A stretch of 64,000 bases of DNA from Pilasporangium apinafurcum (GCA_001600495.1 BCKE01000021.1:339779-403778), one strand, 5' to 3'; positions 22,323-33,365 are shown, counted from the first letter of the stretch. Numbers and translations: made by a program. The notes: a model not told the origin generated them from the letters alone.

Positions 22323-22825
22323 CAATTGCTTGATTTTGTGTGTGTCTGTCTCTCCGTCATGATTGTTATTCTTCGACCCTTGATGATGATGATGATGATG
22401 TGGTGACGATTTTAATCCCCCTGCCCCTTACACTTTGGCTTTTTTGGTAATCATCTTGTATGTCCTTACATGAACCAAAGGCTTCAGGTCCTCCTGGCAC
22501 AGCGTAGTTCTGCAAGGCTTGACCTCATGAATCGTGATGAGAATGAAGATTTTGTTTAGGATGACGAAGGATGGACAGATGGAAGGAACTGCAGATGAAG
22601 AAATAAACTGAAACACTGATGAAAGCGCAGAGGTAATTTCAGATTGCAACTTGCTACAATCTGTGAGACCGTGTGTAATTGATGAATGAGCCAAAGCGCA
22701 GGCATCGATGAGACAGGTAGGGAGAGGAAATATAATGATTACTTTCTAGTTATGCAGCGAATGCCTCTATGGAACGACAGTGTCATTGCACTTGGGTGTC
22801 GATATTTGTTATGGTTGTGTCATGA
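22323..22825. other. Intergenic with a short (GAT)n run
   Basis: Holds the 3' flanks of two convergent genes. A GAT trinucleotide run lies at about 22382-22400. No gene was recognised. Confidence 0.5.
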
Positions 22826-23659
22826 TCATTTAGCAATGCAGGCAAAATACGATTTATGGTCATTGACGAATCGCTTCACTTTTTGCGTTTCACTCACTGT
22901 GGCAAATACAATTCGAATGCAGTGCTGTAGATTTGACGGCTTGTAATCGTCTCCAAATTGGTCCAGATTATGAGGGATTCTAAAGCGGAAACATTTTTCC
23001 TGAATATGGACGCCCACGTCGACCATGTCATGGTAGTACATGATCATGTGGATCTCTTTCGTTTCATAGGGATGCTGAAAGATGTACGAACATCGATCAT
23101 GTCGAAAATATACTGGGCAAGGGAACCTGCACTCAAGCTTGCCAACGATGATGTTGATCGTGGTGGCTTCGAATCCAATATCGCATGTAGAGCCGCTAGT
23201 CCTAGTGATATTGTTCGCTGTGGTAGAAGTATGTTGGAGCTGATAGGCGTTCCGGAGCTGGGCTGTAACTTCCTGAGCACCTTGTGAAATAAGCTGCAGT
23301 TGCTCGGATAATGAGGGACGATGCTGCTTTGATGTTGATCTCGCCAAAGCAGCTTGCGTGGTTTTCCGTCGATTTAATGCGAGTCGACTACCGCAGTTCG
23401 TGCGATCTGGTCCTCTTTTCGGTAAACTAGCACCGGACACCAACCCATCTGTGGCTACGGAACCGATATGAGTCGATTGTGTGGTTTGGTGACATTCCTG
23501 TGTAGTTATTTTGCAGGCATCAATGTTTCTAGTCAAAGGTCCCTCGTTTGAAATCGCCTGCACCGACACAGGTCGTGTCACACGATGTAACACATAGACT
23601 GGAAACGAGTCGCCTTTGAATGGTTCAGCCGCCAGTACAGCTGTTTTTGGTGGAGCCAT
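22826..23659 (-). CDS. Unrecognised protein with a conserved-looking C-terminal domain
   Basis: A single frame of 277 aa from the ATG at 23659 (MAPPKTAVLAAEPFKGDSFP); an upstream in-frame start at 23704 is less likely. Residues about 10-25 and 135-277 look folded, with a low-complexity, basic linker between. The C-terminal 110 residues contain INIIVGKLECRFPCP, SYIFQHPYETKEIHMIMYY and FRIPHNLDQFG, then a possible final helix (ETQKVKRFVNDH). Alternating strands with a closing helix suggest a PH-like domain, but I cannot name the family. It is divergent from the Rab gene, with 1.26 kb between. Confidence 0.55.
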   Translation of the reverse strand: MAPPKTAVLAAEPFKGDSFPVYVLHRVTRPVSVQAISNEGPLTRNIDACKITTQECHQTTQSTHIGSVATDGLVSGASLPKRGPDRTNCGSRLALNRRKTTQAALARSTSKQHRPSLSEQLQLISQGAQEVTAQLRNAYQLQHTSTTANNITRTSGSTCDIGFEATTINIIVGKLECRFPCPVYFRHDRCSYIFQHPYETKEIHMIMYYHDMVDVGVHIQEKCFRFRIPHNLDQFGDDYKPSNLQHCIRIVFATVSETQKVKRFVNDHKSYFACIAK

Positions 23660-24550
23660 TTTTCGGAATCGCTGACATCTGCGTACCCACCTGACTTCGC
23701 TCACTGGCTTGACTTGATGTATTTTTAGCTTGTCCGAGTTGGAATCCTGTGTTGGTGATCCACCATCGAGCGTTCATTGCCCTGTCGCAGTGTAATCCAA
23801 AAATCGTGAAAAACCTACAAGTATGTCGCTGTGTTGTCTCGCTGGCTTTCGGCGGGAAAAGAAGATGACCAGGATGAGTCAGTCACAATAGATCCAGCAC
23901 GGTTTCCATTGTCGCGGATCGCTTATTAGCTCACCATCGGACATTGAGAGATGGGTTTATGCGTGGAATGTAAACAAAAACAAAATTGAAGATATTTTTA
24001 GCCCCTTGCAGACAGGTAGTTCAGCACGCTCCATTTTCAAGTGCATCCCATGAGAATGGTCGGTTAATCGATGGGATGACGATGGTGGCATGGAAAAGAT
24101 GCATCATCTGCAAAGCAATCATTGCTGCCTCGATCCAACGCGAAGTCAATCGGCCAGATTTTTTCAAGGTCTTCCGTCCTGTCTTCATTAACAGCGTTAG
24201 TAATGCATCCCTTGTCAGAGTCGGGGCGCATTTCGACTGGATTATTTCAGTCCATGCCACACTAATTTATAGATTAATTACAGTATAAAGGAGCATTGTA
24301 ACAAAGTCTAATACGAGAAGTCCTGCAAGATGCGTGATGAAAGAAAAAAAAAACAAATGCGAGAGAACCCCATGAGACCAAGTACGCATAACATCACCGA
24401 AGAGAGCAGTGATTGCCTACACAATATTTGATGAAATTGCGTAAACGTGTTGATGAATCAACAAAAGCACTAAAATAACTAGGTCCCACCTCCACAAACA
24501 TCGTTAATTCGACCCATGGTATGGCTTTGTGCTAGATTAATATTGTATTT

Positions 24551-24629
24551 TTTTATTGGTAGAAAATAAAAGTTAAATTTTTTATTGGTTTATAAAACTG
24601 ATAAAGCTTTTTTTATTGGCTGAAAATAG
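24551..24629. promoter_or_regulatory. Three tandem ATTGG boxes upstream of the Rab gene
   Basis: TTTTATTGGTAGAAAATAAA (24551), TTTATTGGTTTATAAAA (about 24581) and TTTTATTGGCTGAAAATAG (about 24611) are spaced about 30 nt apart, all in the same orientation, 300-370 nt before the start codon. A purine/pyrimidine-rich stretch (24700-24900) follows, probably the 5' leader. Confidence 0.55.
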
Positions 24630-24921
24630 TGCTAGCGTAACGTGGCTGGTCTCTGCCCTAAGAAACGAAAGAAAGAAAAACACACCCCCTCCTCCTGGCA
24701 TTACGACACAGCAGCGAGGCAGCAAGCGGTGACCGCCCTGCACGCAGACAATCACTTCCCCCTTCCTCCTCTTCCATCCACAGAGAGAGCGAGTGAGAGC
24801 GTGCGCACCCATCCACAGAGACAGCAGCAGTCGTCTCTGTATCCAGCCTTTCATATATCCCCTCCCTTCCTCCTCTAAAAACTCCTCCAGTTCCAATCAC
24901 ACACACACAAAGAGATAGAGA

Positions 24922-26956
24922 ATGAGTGCAACCGACGCCGACGATGCCTGGGAACGCGAGATGGAGATGGCGATCGCAGAACGTGGACGCACGCGCAGCC
25001 GATCAATCTTGGCCACACACACAGCCGAAGAAGAAGACGAGCAACCACCGGTACCGTTGGTAGCGGATGAGAATTCGAGGCACAACAGACGCACACAGTC
25101 TACTGAACGGCGCGAGGTCGAGGTACTCGATGGTGGACACAACCCAAACTGGATCGAGGAATTACGATCACCGATAAAGGACGGTAGCGGCACGTATGGC
25201 CGCAATCGCACGCTTAGCTTCAGTGCGCGAAAAACGAAAGAAATGGACGAGGTCGATGACACAAATTATCAATCGAGCAGGCGACGGAGCTGTTCATTTA
25301 CGTCAGGTGATGCTCGTAATGGTCACAGCCGTGATGGTGATGGAGAGACTAGCAGCGAAGATATAGAGAAGATCGTCAAACGTGCAACGTCATTGTCCAA
25401 GATTTATCTGGTCGGCTCGGCGCCTGTGGATGTCTCGAAATTGCAGGATAGTAGTAAAATAGTAGGCGTGAAGAAAGTTGAAGTGAAGCAACCGACCGGC
25501 GCACTATCTGCACAGGCACTCGATGCGCTTTCCGAAGGATTACAGAACACCCTCTTGATGACAGGAAAGGGTGAACCACCCTTTAGCGATGCAGAATTGA
25601 CCGAAGAACAGCTGGAAGAAAAGAAATTGGAAGAAGAAGAGGATCAAAAACTGCAGGTAGAGAAGATGTCGACAAGGAAAACTCTCTCGGCGCGAGCGTC
25701 ACTGTTCAAAAGCAAAATGTTCAAACCCAAGTCCTCAGCACGACTGATCAGTCCGCCCAATAAGGATGGGAAGGCTGGTACTGCAGCAGCAGCAACGACA
25801 GGAAATGCTTCGGATAAGTTGCAAAATGAACTGTCACCGGATATTCCCGTAGTCCCAAAGAAACGGCATAAATTGAAACTACTCCTGCTTGGCGATAGCG
25901 GTATGACATTTATCCAAAGCGTATGCTTAGTTTAGTTATGAAACAATATGTTTGACTCATGCTGTATTTGCTTTTTGGTTCAGGTGTCGGGAAAACCAGT
26001 TTAATGCGCGTCTTTTCTGGTGATGAATTCTCAGAATCTATGTTGGCCACTGCAGGGTACGCTCAGTGCCTGCCGAGGAAGAAGGAACATTATTGTGAAG
26101 CGTGACTCATATTTTGTTTGGTATTTTTGTAGTGTGGATTTTAAGCTTCGCCATATTAATATTGCTGATGAAGAGATTGCCCTTCAAATCTGGGATACTG
26201 CTGGCCAGGAACGATTTCATCGGATTACTGCGAGTACGTACAAACAAATCACTCAATAAGTTGGATTCGTTGTGGAATTGATGGAGCTAACTCGTGTGCT
26301 ATTTAATGCTGAAATGAAGCGTATTACAAGGGTGCCCACGGTATCGTCTTGGTCTACGATGTTAGTGACAAGCGAGGCTTTGACAGTACGTCCGCTTTTT
26401 CTCAAATTGAACGTAATTTTTGCGTACAACCACAAGTTAACATGATCTTTACTTCTATGGTTAATTTTGTTTAGACGTTGGGTACTGGATGAACAATATC
26501 AAACAGTACTCGTCACCGAGTATGCTACCAGCAATGCTATTAGTCGGGAACAAGATCGATCTGCCGAATCGCGTCGTGTCCTCAGAGGAGGGCCAAGCCA
26601 CTGCTAGTCAGTACCATTGCCGCTTCATTGGTATGTTTTCTGTTTAGGTGTTGAGACATATTTGTGTGTTTTACAAAACTAAAGGTTCGTTTGATTGTTA
26701 TTCTTGTAGAAACAAGTGCTAAAACGTCGGAGAACACAAATGGAGCGTTGGAAACCATCGCCCGCGATATGTTTTTAATGAGCCTCAATCGTACGTGACA
26801 AGATAATTTACACTGATGGCTCTTGTATAGTCTCGGAAGCTTACTTTACTTTCCAATGCTTGTTGTTGTGCAGCTGCCATGACACAAAAAATGCTCATGG
26901 AGAAGGAAAAATCTTTTGTAGGTCGACGAAACAAAGAAAATTGTGCCATCCAATAG
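24922..26956 (+). CDS. Rab-family GTPase with a ~325-residue N-terminal extension and CaaX end
   Basis: Seven exons: 24922..25900, 25984..26056, 26133..26233, 26320..26385, 26475..26630, 26710..26790 and 26874..26956. The GTPase begins near residue 315 with KLKLLLLGDSGVGKTS (P-loop, completed across intron 1). It continues with TAGVDFKLRHI (switch I), WDTAGQERFHRIT (switch II), LLVGNKIDLPNR (NKxD) and ETSAK. All nucleotide-binding motifs are intact. The extension is charged and serine-rich, with a short predicted coiled coil (EEQLEEKKLEEEEDQKLQ). The protein ends in CAIQ, a CaaX box that predicts farnesylation rather than the usual Rab double-cysteine geranylgeranylation. Family role: membrane-traffic switch, possibly on secretory vesicles; the exact Rab class is not clear. 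Confidence 0.87.
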
Positions 26957-27377
26957 AACCAGATCAACAAGAAAACATCTCAAAAACAAAAAACAAACCG
27001 CTCGTGCCAATTCTCCCGTTCATCGTTACCAGCTATTCGATTCGATGTTCTGTCGTCCAGTTGTTAGCAAAAGACGGAACCTTGAGAGGTTTGAATGTTC
27101 TTCTCAATGTAAGCGTTATGCTTCGACAATTGATGACTGAACATCATTTCGCAAAGGGAGCTGAGAACGAGGAATTCAGATTTATGCATGCGGAGAGTTA
27201 TGCGATTGATGACGATTAATCTACGCTAACAGTATCATCTGCGACTTATAGGACTGGTGAAGCTTTTGGCTCACAAATCGGAATTCTACTCCAATCACTG
27301 ACATTGGTCAAACTACATTCATATGATCAGCAAAGTTGATCCAGATACAACAATCAGCGCTGAATGGGAAAGATTAC
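26957..27377. other. Intergenic, nothing recognised
   Basis: Lies between the convergent Rab and temptin-like genes. No supported feature was seen. Confidence 0.45.
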
Positions 27378-28016
27378 TTAATAGCCGTGGTTTCGACGAC
27401 GAATACGGGCACGGCAGCCAGAAGGACGGCCTTCAGAAGCAGGAGCTTCCGTGGTAGGAGCCTCAGTGGTTGCCGGAGCTTCGGTCTCAGCCGTAGGCGC
27501 CTCGGTAGCTGGTGTTTCGGTTTCAGCAGCTGGGGCATCGGTGGCTGGGGCATCGGTAGCTGGAGCATCAGTCGCAGGAGCATCAGTAGCCGGAGCATCA
27601 GTCGCAGGAGATTCCGTCTCAGTAGCAGCAGAGGATGCGGTAGACGTGGCAGTAGAAGCAGCAGCGGAAGAAGAACTAGCACACACCGTCGCTTCAGTAG
27701 GAGTTGAAGCAAATGCCGTGACAGTGAAGTCTGGAGTGCCACCTTGCGACCATGTGCAGCATGGATCTCCAAACGCAGCACCATTGGTCATGGACGTTCC
27801 AGGGAAGGTCTGAGCACAGAATGCTGCCGTCCATGTGAGATCGGCTGCCTGAAAATCGGTAGCAAAGTCGGTGAACTGACTTGAATCGCTGTCTGGGTGA
27901 CCAAGTGTCATGGCGAATGATTCACCATTTGGCAAGTATGCCAAGTATGATTTCATGGCTTGAGCTGAGTGAACTGCGGCAAGCGCGAGGACGACGATGC
28001 AGGCAAATGACTTCAT
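27378..28016 (-). CDS. Secreted temptin-like protein A1 with Pro/Ala/Thr repeat tail
   Basis: An intronless 212-aa frame. Residues 1-20 are a signal peptide (MKSFACIVVLALAAVHSAQA). The domain at residues 21-115 has the temptin-type pattern YLAYLPNG, LGHPDSDSS, DFQAADLTWT and FGDPCCTW, but lacks the acidic DGDG loop. The tail is a mucin-like tract with seven or more repeats of ATDAP and relatives, probably O-glycosylated. It ends in a basic SGCRARIRRR segment without a GPI signal. Family knowledge: temptin is a secreted disulfide-bonded protein first known from Aplysia pheromones, and the role in microbes is unknown. It is head to head with A2 (29521..30057), and a 36-nt leader (28017..28052) is conserved between them. 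Confidence 0.8.
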   Translation of the reverse strand: MKSFACIVVLALAAVHSAQAMKSYLAYLPNGESFAMTLGHPDSDSSQFTDFATDFQAADLTWTAAFCAQTFPGTSMTNGAAFGDPCCTWSQGGTPDFTVTAFASTPTEATVCASSSSAAASTATSTASSAATETESPATDAPATDAPATDAPATDAPATDAPAAETETPATEAPTAETEAPATTEAPTTEAPASEGRPSGCRARIRRRNHGY

Positions 28017-28052
28017 TGTATGTGGATGGGTGTGAACCTGGTGCTTGTTTAT
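28017..28052 (-). promoter_or_regulatory. Conserved 5' leader shared by temptin-like A1 and A2
   Basis: Read on the minus strand, the 36 nt before the A1 start match 29485..29520 before A2 with two differences (start ATAAACAAGCACCAG, end CCCATCCACATACA). The flanks beyond it diverge quickly. Confidence 0.6.
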
Positions 28053-29484
28053 CGCTTTGCTTCACTGACAGAAAATAAGAGAATAAGACATGTTGTCGCG
28101 TTTCATTACAGGCGAAGCATTTGGTAGTACAGTCCATCTATTTGGAGGGTCGTACATGTTCCGGTCTCCTCACAGAATATGTAGCATAGAGCTGAAGACA
28201 GATGGTGGGATGAGGAGAAAGAGTGAACGAAGAAACGTTGAGCTGTTCGTGCTTCTGGATGTACAGCTTGGTTCTTAGAAGCAGATCCATTTGAGCCGAG
28301 TGCGAATCTGAGCGGTTGCGACTGCCTTTTAATATGCATATGTTTTGAAATAGTGTCACTGATAATTTGTGAGAAATGTCAAAAAATATTATTCACACTA
28401 TTTATGTTATTTCCGGTCAATTTTGGTGCCGAACCTATCTTTGGGTTCGAGTTCCGTGGGTCCAGTTGGTACCACCAAAATGCACCTCAACCAGTCGGCT
28501 GGCCGTAAGTTGTGGGATTTGGGAGGAGCTGCAGAAGCCAGCTGTTACGCGGCAAACAAAAGTAAATTACACAGACATTTACTCACACACGCAGAGGGTA
28601 GTGCATGTATAACCTGATAGACCAGCGCTAATTTCTCGAATCCAATTTACAAGCACATTTCTTTGTTATTGTTGTATGTGTGTTAGGAAACAGTCGATTA
28701 ATGATCGGTTGAGAATGATAACTTTGTCTTTTTTATTTTCATTGTGTTTGAACCACCAAAACACAGGAGGAGGGAAGGAGATTATCCCATAGCCTTGAGT
28801 GTAACAGATAAACTCCATTACCACCAGCATTTAAAATGTGTGTTCGCTTCTCTGGGATGGGATGTCGTCACTAACAATATGTACTCACATAACTTGACGT
28901 TTATGTGCCATCTGCTTCGGGTATGCCATCCGATATGTTCGCATGTATGGGATTTGCTATTTCCACAACCGTCAGGAAAGAAACTGCTCAAGTATAAACT
29001 ACCGTTTCTTCGTTGTCGATGGTAAAAAAAGCCTCAAAAATGGCTTTCTAACAGCGTTTGTGAAAAGAAGTTGGTTGTGCGATGGCTCCAGCATCCATCC
29101 AGTTGTTTGCCACGAATGCGCCAGCTGGTATCAAGTCACTAGGAAACGAACAGTTTTTTATTGGGCAGATGGGCAACTTTTTCCTTTTTCGCGTAGGTGT
29201 ATAGGCATAACATCTGAGTTGTGTGAGATAGGCAGTCAGTGTGGGGATCTTACAGTGAAACAGTCACCCGTTAGATTAGAAACCAGCTGGCGCCGCTTTT
29301 GATGCGCTGGGCTTTTACGCTACTTGTAATGTGATCGAAGAATAGAGAGCATGGCACCAGTTCATTTGTACTGATCAGGTGTACTTTGGTTCGGAGGGGA
29401 CATGGGCAACAGCCATCCTGGAAGACGGACCTCCGGAATCCATCACTTCCGAATTTGCCTCCTCCCCAGCAGTTCACCACAGCA
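28053..29484. other. Spacer between divergent temptin-like genes A1 and A2
   Basis: A 1.4-kb region with short open frames only. A small inverted repeat around 28436-28462 (CCGAACC...GGTTCG) superficially resembles a tRNA arm. No other feature was recognised. Confidence 0.4.
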
Positions 29485-29520
29485 ATAAACAAGCACCAGT
29501 TTCATACCCATCCACATACA

Positions 29521-30057
29521 ATGAAGTCATTTGCCTGCATCGTCGTCCTCGCGCTTGCCGCAGTTCACTCAGCTCAAGCCATGAAATCATACTTGGCATA
29601 CTTGCCAAATGGTGAATCATTCGCCATGACACTTGGTCACCCAGACAGCGATTCAAGTCAGTTCACCGACTTTGCTACCGATTTTCAGGCAGCCGATCTC
29701 ACATGGACGGCAGCATTCTGTGCTCAGACCTTCCCTGGAACGTCCATGACCAATGGTGCTGCGTTTGGAGATCCATGCTGCACATGGTCGCAAGGTGGCA
29801 CTCCAGACTTCACTGTCACGGCATTTGCCTCAACTCCCACTGAAGCGACGGTGTGCGCTAGCTCTTCCGCTGCTGCTTCTACTGCCACGTCTACCGCATC
29901 CTCTGCTGCTACTGAGACGGAAGCTCCTGCGACTGAAGCCCCTGCGACTGATGCTCCAGCTGCTACCACTGCACCAGCTGCTACCACTGCGCCGGCCACT
30001 AACGCTCCTGCTCCTGAAGCCCCTCCATCCGGCTGCCGTGCCCGCCTGCGCAAGTAA
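29521..30057 (+). CDS. Secreted temptin-like protein A2
   Basis: An intronless frame. The start at 29521 (MKSFACIVV) is chosen from the signal peptide; the longer in-frame extension is leader. The product is 178 aa. The signal peptide and domain match A1 at nearly every residue (GHPDSDSSQFTDFATDF, FPGTSMTNGAAFGDPCCTW), but the repeat tail is much shorter and reads ATDAPAATTAPAATTAPAT. It ends in SGCRARLRK. Tail length is thus the main difference between the two copies. It is tail to tail with B1 (30418..31080), 360 nt apart. A structural or wall-associated secreted role is inference. Confidence 0.8.
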   Translation: MKSFACIVVLALAAVHSAQAMKSYLAYLPNGESFAMTLGHPDSDSSQFTDFATDFQAADLTWTAAFCAQTFPGTSMTNGAAFGDPCCTWSQGGTPDFTVTAFASTPTEATVCASSSAAASTATSTASSAATETEAPATEAPATDAPAATTAPAATTAPATNAPAPEAPPSGCRARLRK

Positions 30058-30417
30058 AGTAATTAACGACTATGCATGAGTGTGGGTGATGTTCACATAG
30101 AATCGTGATGAGCAAGGCAAATGTGTCATGCAGCATAGCGAGAAGGTATGCTATTCCTACCTCTCTCACCTTCCATTCTCTGCAGCCATAGCGTGTGAAT
30201 TTGCGATGTCGAAGTACATTTAGTCTTTTTTGTTCAAGCTTAAGAAAACAATTTGTGTATGTGTACATTACTCATTCTTGTCTTGCATGTGTTCTGTTTG
30301 TAAGTGTATTACCAAGAATCGCGAATAACTGTAACTCATTTACATCACTTCCACAGAAACGGACTACATGAAGCAACATCTCAATCGAATAGAGCGATGT
30401 GTTTCCATTGAATCGAT

Positions 30418-31080
30418 CTATAGTTTGCGAGTGCGAGCGCGGCAACCAGAAGAAATAGACGTTGTGTTCGAAGTCGTGGCAGGAGCTGTAGTGGTGACCG
30501 TAGGTGTAGCAGTAGTGGTGGCTGGTGCTTCTGTTGTCTCACTTGTCGCAGAGGAGGCAGTGGATTCAGCGGTGGAGGTAGTTGTAGAAGTAGTGGTCGA
30601 CGCAGTAGAACCGGTGGATGAACTCGCCGTAGAAGCAGCGGTAGAGGCGGCAGTAGAAGCGGCGGTGGAGGTGGCAGCAGACGCAGCAGTAGAAGTAGTG
30701 GAGGTAGTGGCAGACGAAGACGCAGTCGAAGCAGACGCACTCGCACACACAGTGGCTTCGGTTGGTGTTGTTTCAAAAGCTGTGACCGTGAAATCAGGGG
30801 TTCCTCCTTCCGACCACGTGCAGCACGGGTCTCCAAATGCAGCTCCATTCGTCATCGTCGTCCCTGGGAACGTATCTTGGCAGAAATCGGTCGACCATGT
30901 CAACTCAGCTGCTTCGAATGCCGTGGCGAAATCGGTGAACTGACTAGAGTCGCTGTCTGGGTGACCGAGTGTCATGGAGAAGGACTCGCCGTTGGGGATG
31001 TATGCCAAGTATGCTTGCATGGCTTGGACAGAGTGCACAGCAGCAAGTGCGACGACAAGGATGGAAGCGATGGATTTCAT
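30418..31080 (-). CDS. Secreted temptin-like protein B1 (Ser/Thr/Ala-rich tail)
   Basis: An intronless 220-aa frame with a signal peptide (MKSIASILVVALAAVHSVQA). The temptin-like domain has YLAYIPNG, LGHPDSDSS, FEAAELTWS and FGDPCCTW. A tail of about 100 residues is almost all Ser, Thr and Ala (TSTAASAATSTAASTAAST), followed by SGCRARTRKL. There is no GPI signal. The predicted protein is identical to B2 (32703..33365), and the DNA also matched wherever I compared it. The flanks differ from the stop codon onward and from about 7 nt upstream of the start. It is head to head with B2. Confidence 0.8.
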   Translation of the reverse strand: MKSIASILVVALAAVHSVQAMQAYLAYIPNGESFSMTLGHPDSDSSQFTDFATAFEAAELTWSTDFCQDTFPGTTMTNGAAFGDPCCTWSEGGTPDFTVTAFETTPTEATVCASASASTASSSATTSTTSTAASAATSTAASTAASTAASTASSSTGSTASTTTSTTTSTAESTASSATSETTEAPATTTATPTVTTTAPATTSNTTSISSGCRARTRKL

Positions 31081-32702
31081 TTTCTGGCGGTCTATTTAGA
31101 ATTGCTGTGATGTGATATGAAGGCCGAGGCAAATTGGAGAATGAATGAAATATCTGTTATGCCAGCTTGCCTGGCTCACCACTGGAAGAAATCCCGTCTT
31201 CCCTGACGGGATAAAGCCTACTTTGCCATCATGAGCGATCGCACATGTAGGAAAGCGAAGGAATGAACATGACAGATGGTTGCGAACAACAACAAAAAAC
31301 AGTATCGTAGACCTCATTGCTGGCGAATAGGAGTCGATTCAATTCTATCCACTGTCCTACTATTTTCTGTCGTCGGTGCACAAACTGCAACTAATGTAGT
31401 ATTCTGGGGATCCAGACGGTTGGTTGACTGGATAGATAGCTGAGTTCCCGTTAATCTTTGATATATATTTCTATGATGAAGCTGATAATCGTCGCTTCCG
31501 GAGCTATCTCCATCATCTAATCGTGTTCATCCTACCCTATCTCGTCGATTTCGTGTTTTTTGGTTTTTTTCTTTTCGTGCAACATGATTCTAATACGGCA
31601 AATACTTAAGGTATGCACATATTTCAGATGCAATGGGAAGCATAGATGATTGATCGACAGATGAGATTGTGGAAGGTTTCTCCTTGTCAGAGGGAGAGGA
31701 TGGAATAAAGCATTTTGGTGGTGTCTTGTGCGCAATGCTTCTCCGCATTCAAACAAGATCAATGACTGCTGCACAAATAGTGAGTGCCCCGAAAATGGCT
31801 ACATTTGGATTATTAAGACCGCATTTTCATTTAAACCCGCATTTGCTGGAAAGTATCAATACAAGAGTAAATAGAGATTTCAGCTTCTTCGCCGAAGAAA
31901 AGAAAGTTAGCAACTCATATTCGCTCTAATATTGCTTGCCCCGTATTCGCTTTAATATTGCTCTTGAAATGCCTCGTTCATCAACGCACTTGCAGTGAAA
32001 GAATGTATTGTCAAAATGCAAGACTCCATACCGATATTTAATTTTTTGATAGCACCACCAGAACTAATATATTACCACCAGAACCGTGATTTTAATTATT
32101 ATATAGTATCGCTACCAACTGCATTAAAGCCGCAGTTCCTGAGGAGATTTTTGTCAGTTGTCCACCATGCGAGGTTGAGATGAACAAACCGTTATCATTC
32201 CATTGTACCGAAGAAAATGAAGCACATTTCTTGGACGATAATGTTCACAGAAGCTGCTACTGACTATTCTGTTTCTCTTTTTGATTTTGGTGGTTACTGA
32301 GAGCGGAAGATTGCAACTTTGGTGGGTACTGAGAGTGGAAGACTGCAGCAGTCCTGGGATGGTGGAGGGCGCCTCTCTCAGCACAAAATGAGCCATCTGG
32401 TATTCCGCATGTTGTCTGAGATATAACGTTCAATCTTTGCCAAACAACTCCAAGCAATAGGCCCAACAATGTTGCATCAGCGCACGAAAGTCTGTTCTGG
32501 CAGAGCCGTCTGTTATGACAGAACAATCAAATGGATCGCTTTGCCGCAAACAGTTGGCCTGGTTTTCGCAGTCGTGCTCGATGTTACTTTCCCACAGAAT
32601 ACAGCAACATCACCGAACAAGTAACTCACGACTCTTCTCATATTCTAACTTACCTCGGCGACCGCAACAACAACAAAACAACTCCAAACAGATCACCAGA
32701 AA
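31081..32702. other. Spacer between divergent identical genes B1 and B2
   Basis: A 1.6-kb non-coding spacer. It holds a two-copy tandem repeat at 32286-32350 and a short repeat near 31918-31962 (TATTCGCTNTAATATTGCT twice). No mobile-element coding sequence was seen. Confidence 0.5.
32286..32350. repeat. Two-copy ~32-nt tandem repeat
   Basis: GGTGGTTACTGAGAGCGGAA at about 32287 recurs as GGTGGGTACTGAGAGTGGAA at about 32319, with AGATTGCA/AGACTGCA following each. The two copies differ at a few positions. Confidence 0.75.
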
Positions 32703-33365
32703 ATGAAATCCATCGCTTCCATCCTTGTCGTCGCACTTGCTGCTGTGCACTCTGTCCAAGCCATGCAAGCATACTTGGCATACATCCCCAACGGCGAGTC
32801 CTTCTCCATGACACTCGGTCACCCAGACAGCGACTCTAGTCAGTTCACCGATTTCGCCACGGCATTCGAAGCAGCTGAGTTGACATGGTCGACCGATTTC
32901 TGCCAAGATACGTTCCCAGGGACGACGATGACGAATGGAGCTGCATTTGGAGACCCGTGCTGCACGTGGTCGGAAGGAGGAACCCCTGATTTCACGGTCA
33001 CAGCTTTTGAAACAACACCAACCGAAGCCACTGTGTGTGCGAGTGCGTCTGCTTCGACTGCGTCTTCGTCTGCCACTACCTCCACTACTTCTACTGCTGC
33101 GTCTGCTGCCACCTCCACCGCCGCTTCTACTGCCGCCTCTACCGCTGCTTCTACGGCGAGTTCATCCACCGGTTCTACTGCGTCGACCACTACTTCTACA
33201 ACTACCTCCACCGCTGAATCCACTGCCTCCTCTGCGACAAGTGAGACAACAGAAGCACCAGCCACCACTACTGCTACACCTACGGTCACCACTACAGCTC
33301 CTGCCACGACTTCGAACACAACGTCTATTTCTTCTGGTTGCCGCGCTCGCACTCGCAAACTCTAA
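32703..33365 (+). CDS. Secreted temptin-like protein B2, identical to B1
   Basis: An intronless 220-aa frame on the plus strand encoding the same protein as 30418..31080. The signal peptide, temptin-like domain and Ser/Thr/Ala tail are as described there. DNA compared over the start, signal and domain is the same, synonymous sites included. The last codon and stop differ (CTC TAA here, CTA TAG in B1), and neighbouring sequence is unrelated. It is probably kept identical by gene conversion between inverted copies, or was duplicated very recently with only the coding part retained. Confidence 0.8.
   Translation: MKSIASILVVALAAVHSVQAMQAYLAYIPNGESFSMTLGHPDSDSSQFTDFATAFEAAELTWSTDFCQDTFPGTTMTNGAAFGDPCCTWSEGGTPDFTVTAFETTPTEATVCASASASTASSSATTSTTSTAASAATSTAASTAASTAASTASSSTGSTASTTTSTTTSTAESTASSATSETTEAPATTTATPTVTTTAPATTSNTTSISSGCRARTRKL

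Noticed and set aside
27451-27813. Long Val/Ala/Gly repeat open frame on the plus strand, and similar frames opposite the other temptin-like genes
   Set aside because: Antisense shadows of the Thr/Ala/Pro-repeat tails. The minus-strand frame has the signal peptide and the domain.
28436-28462. tRNA-like arm (GGTTCGAGTTCC)
   Set aside because: No A box or acceptor stem could be paired around it. It is better explained as a short inverted repeat.
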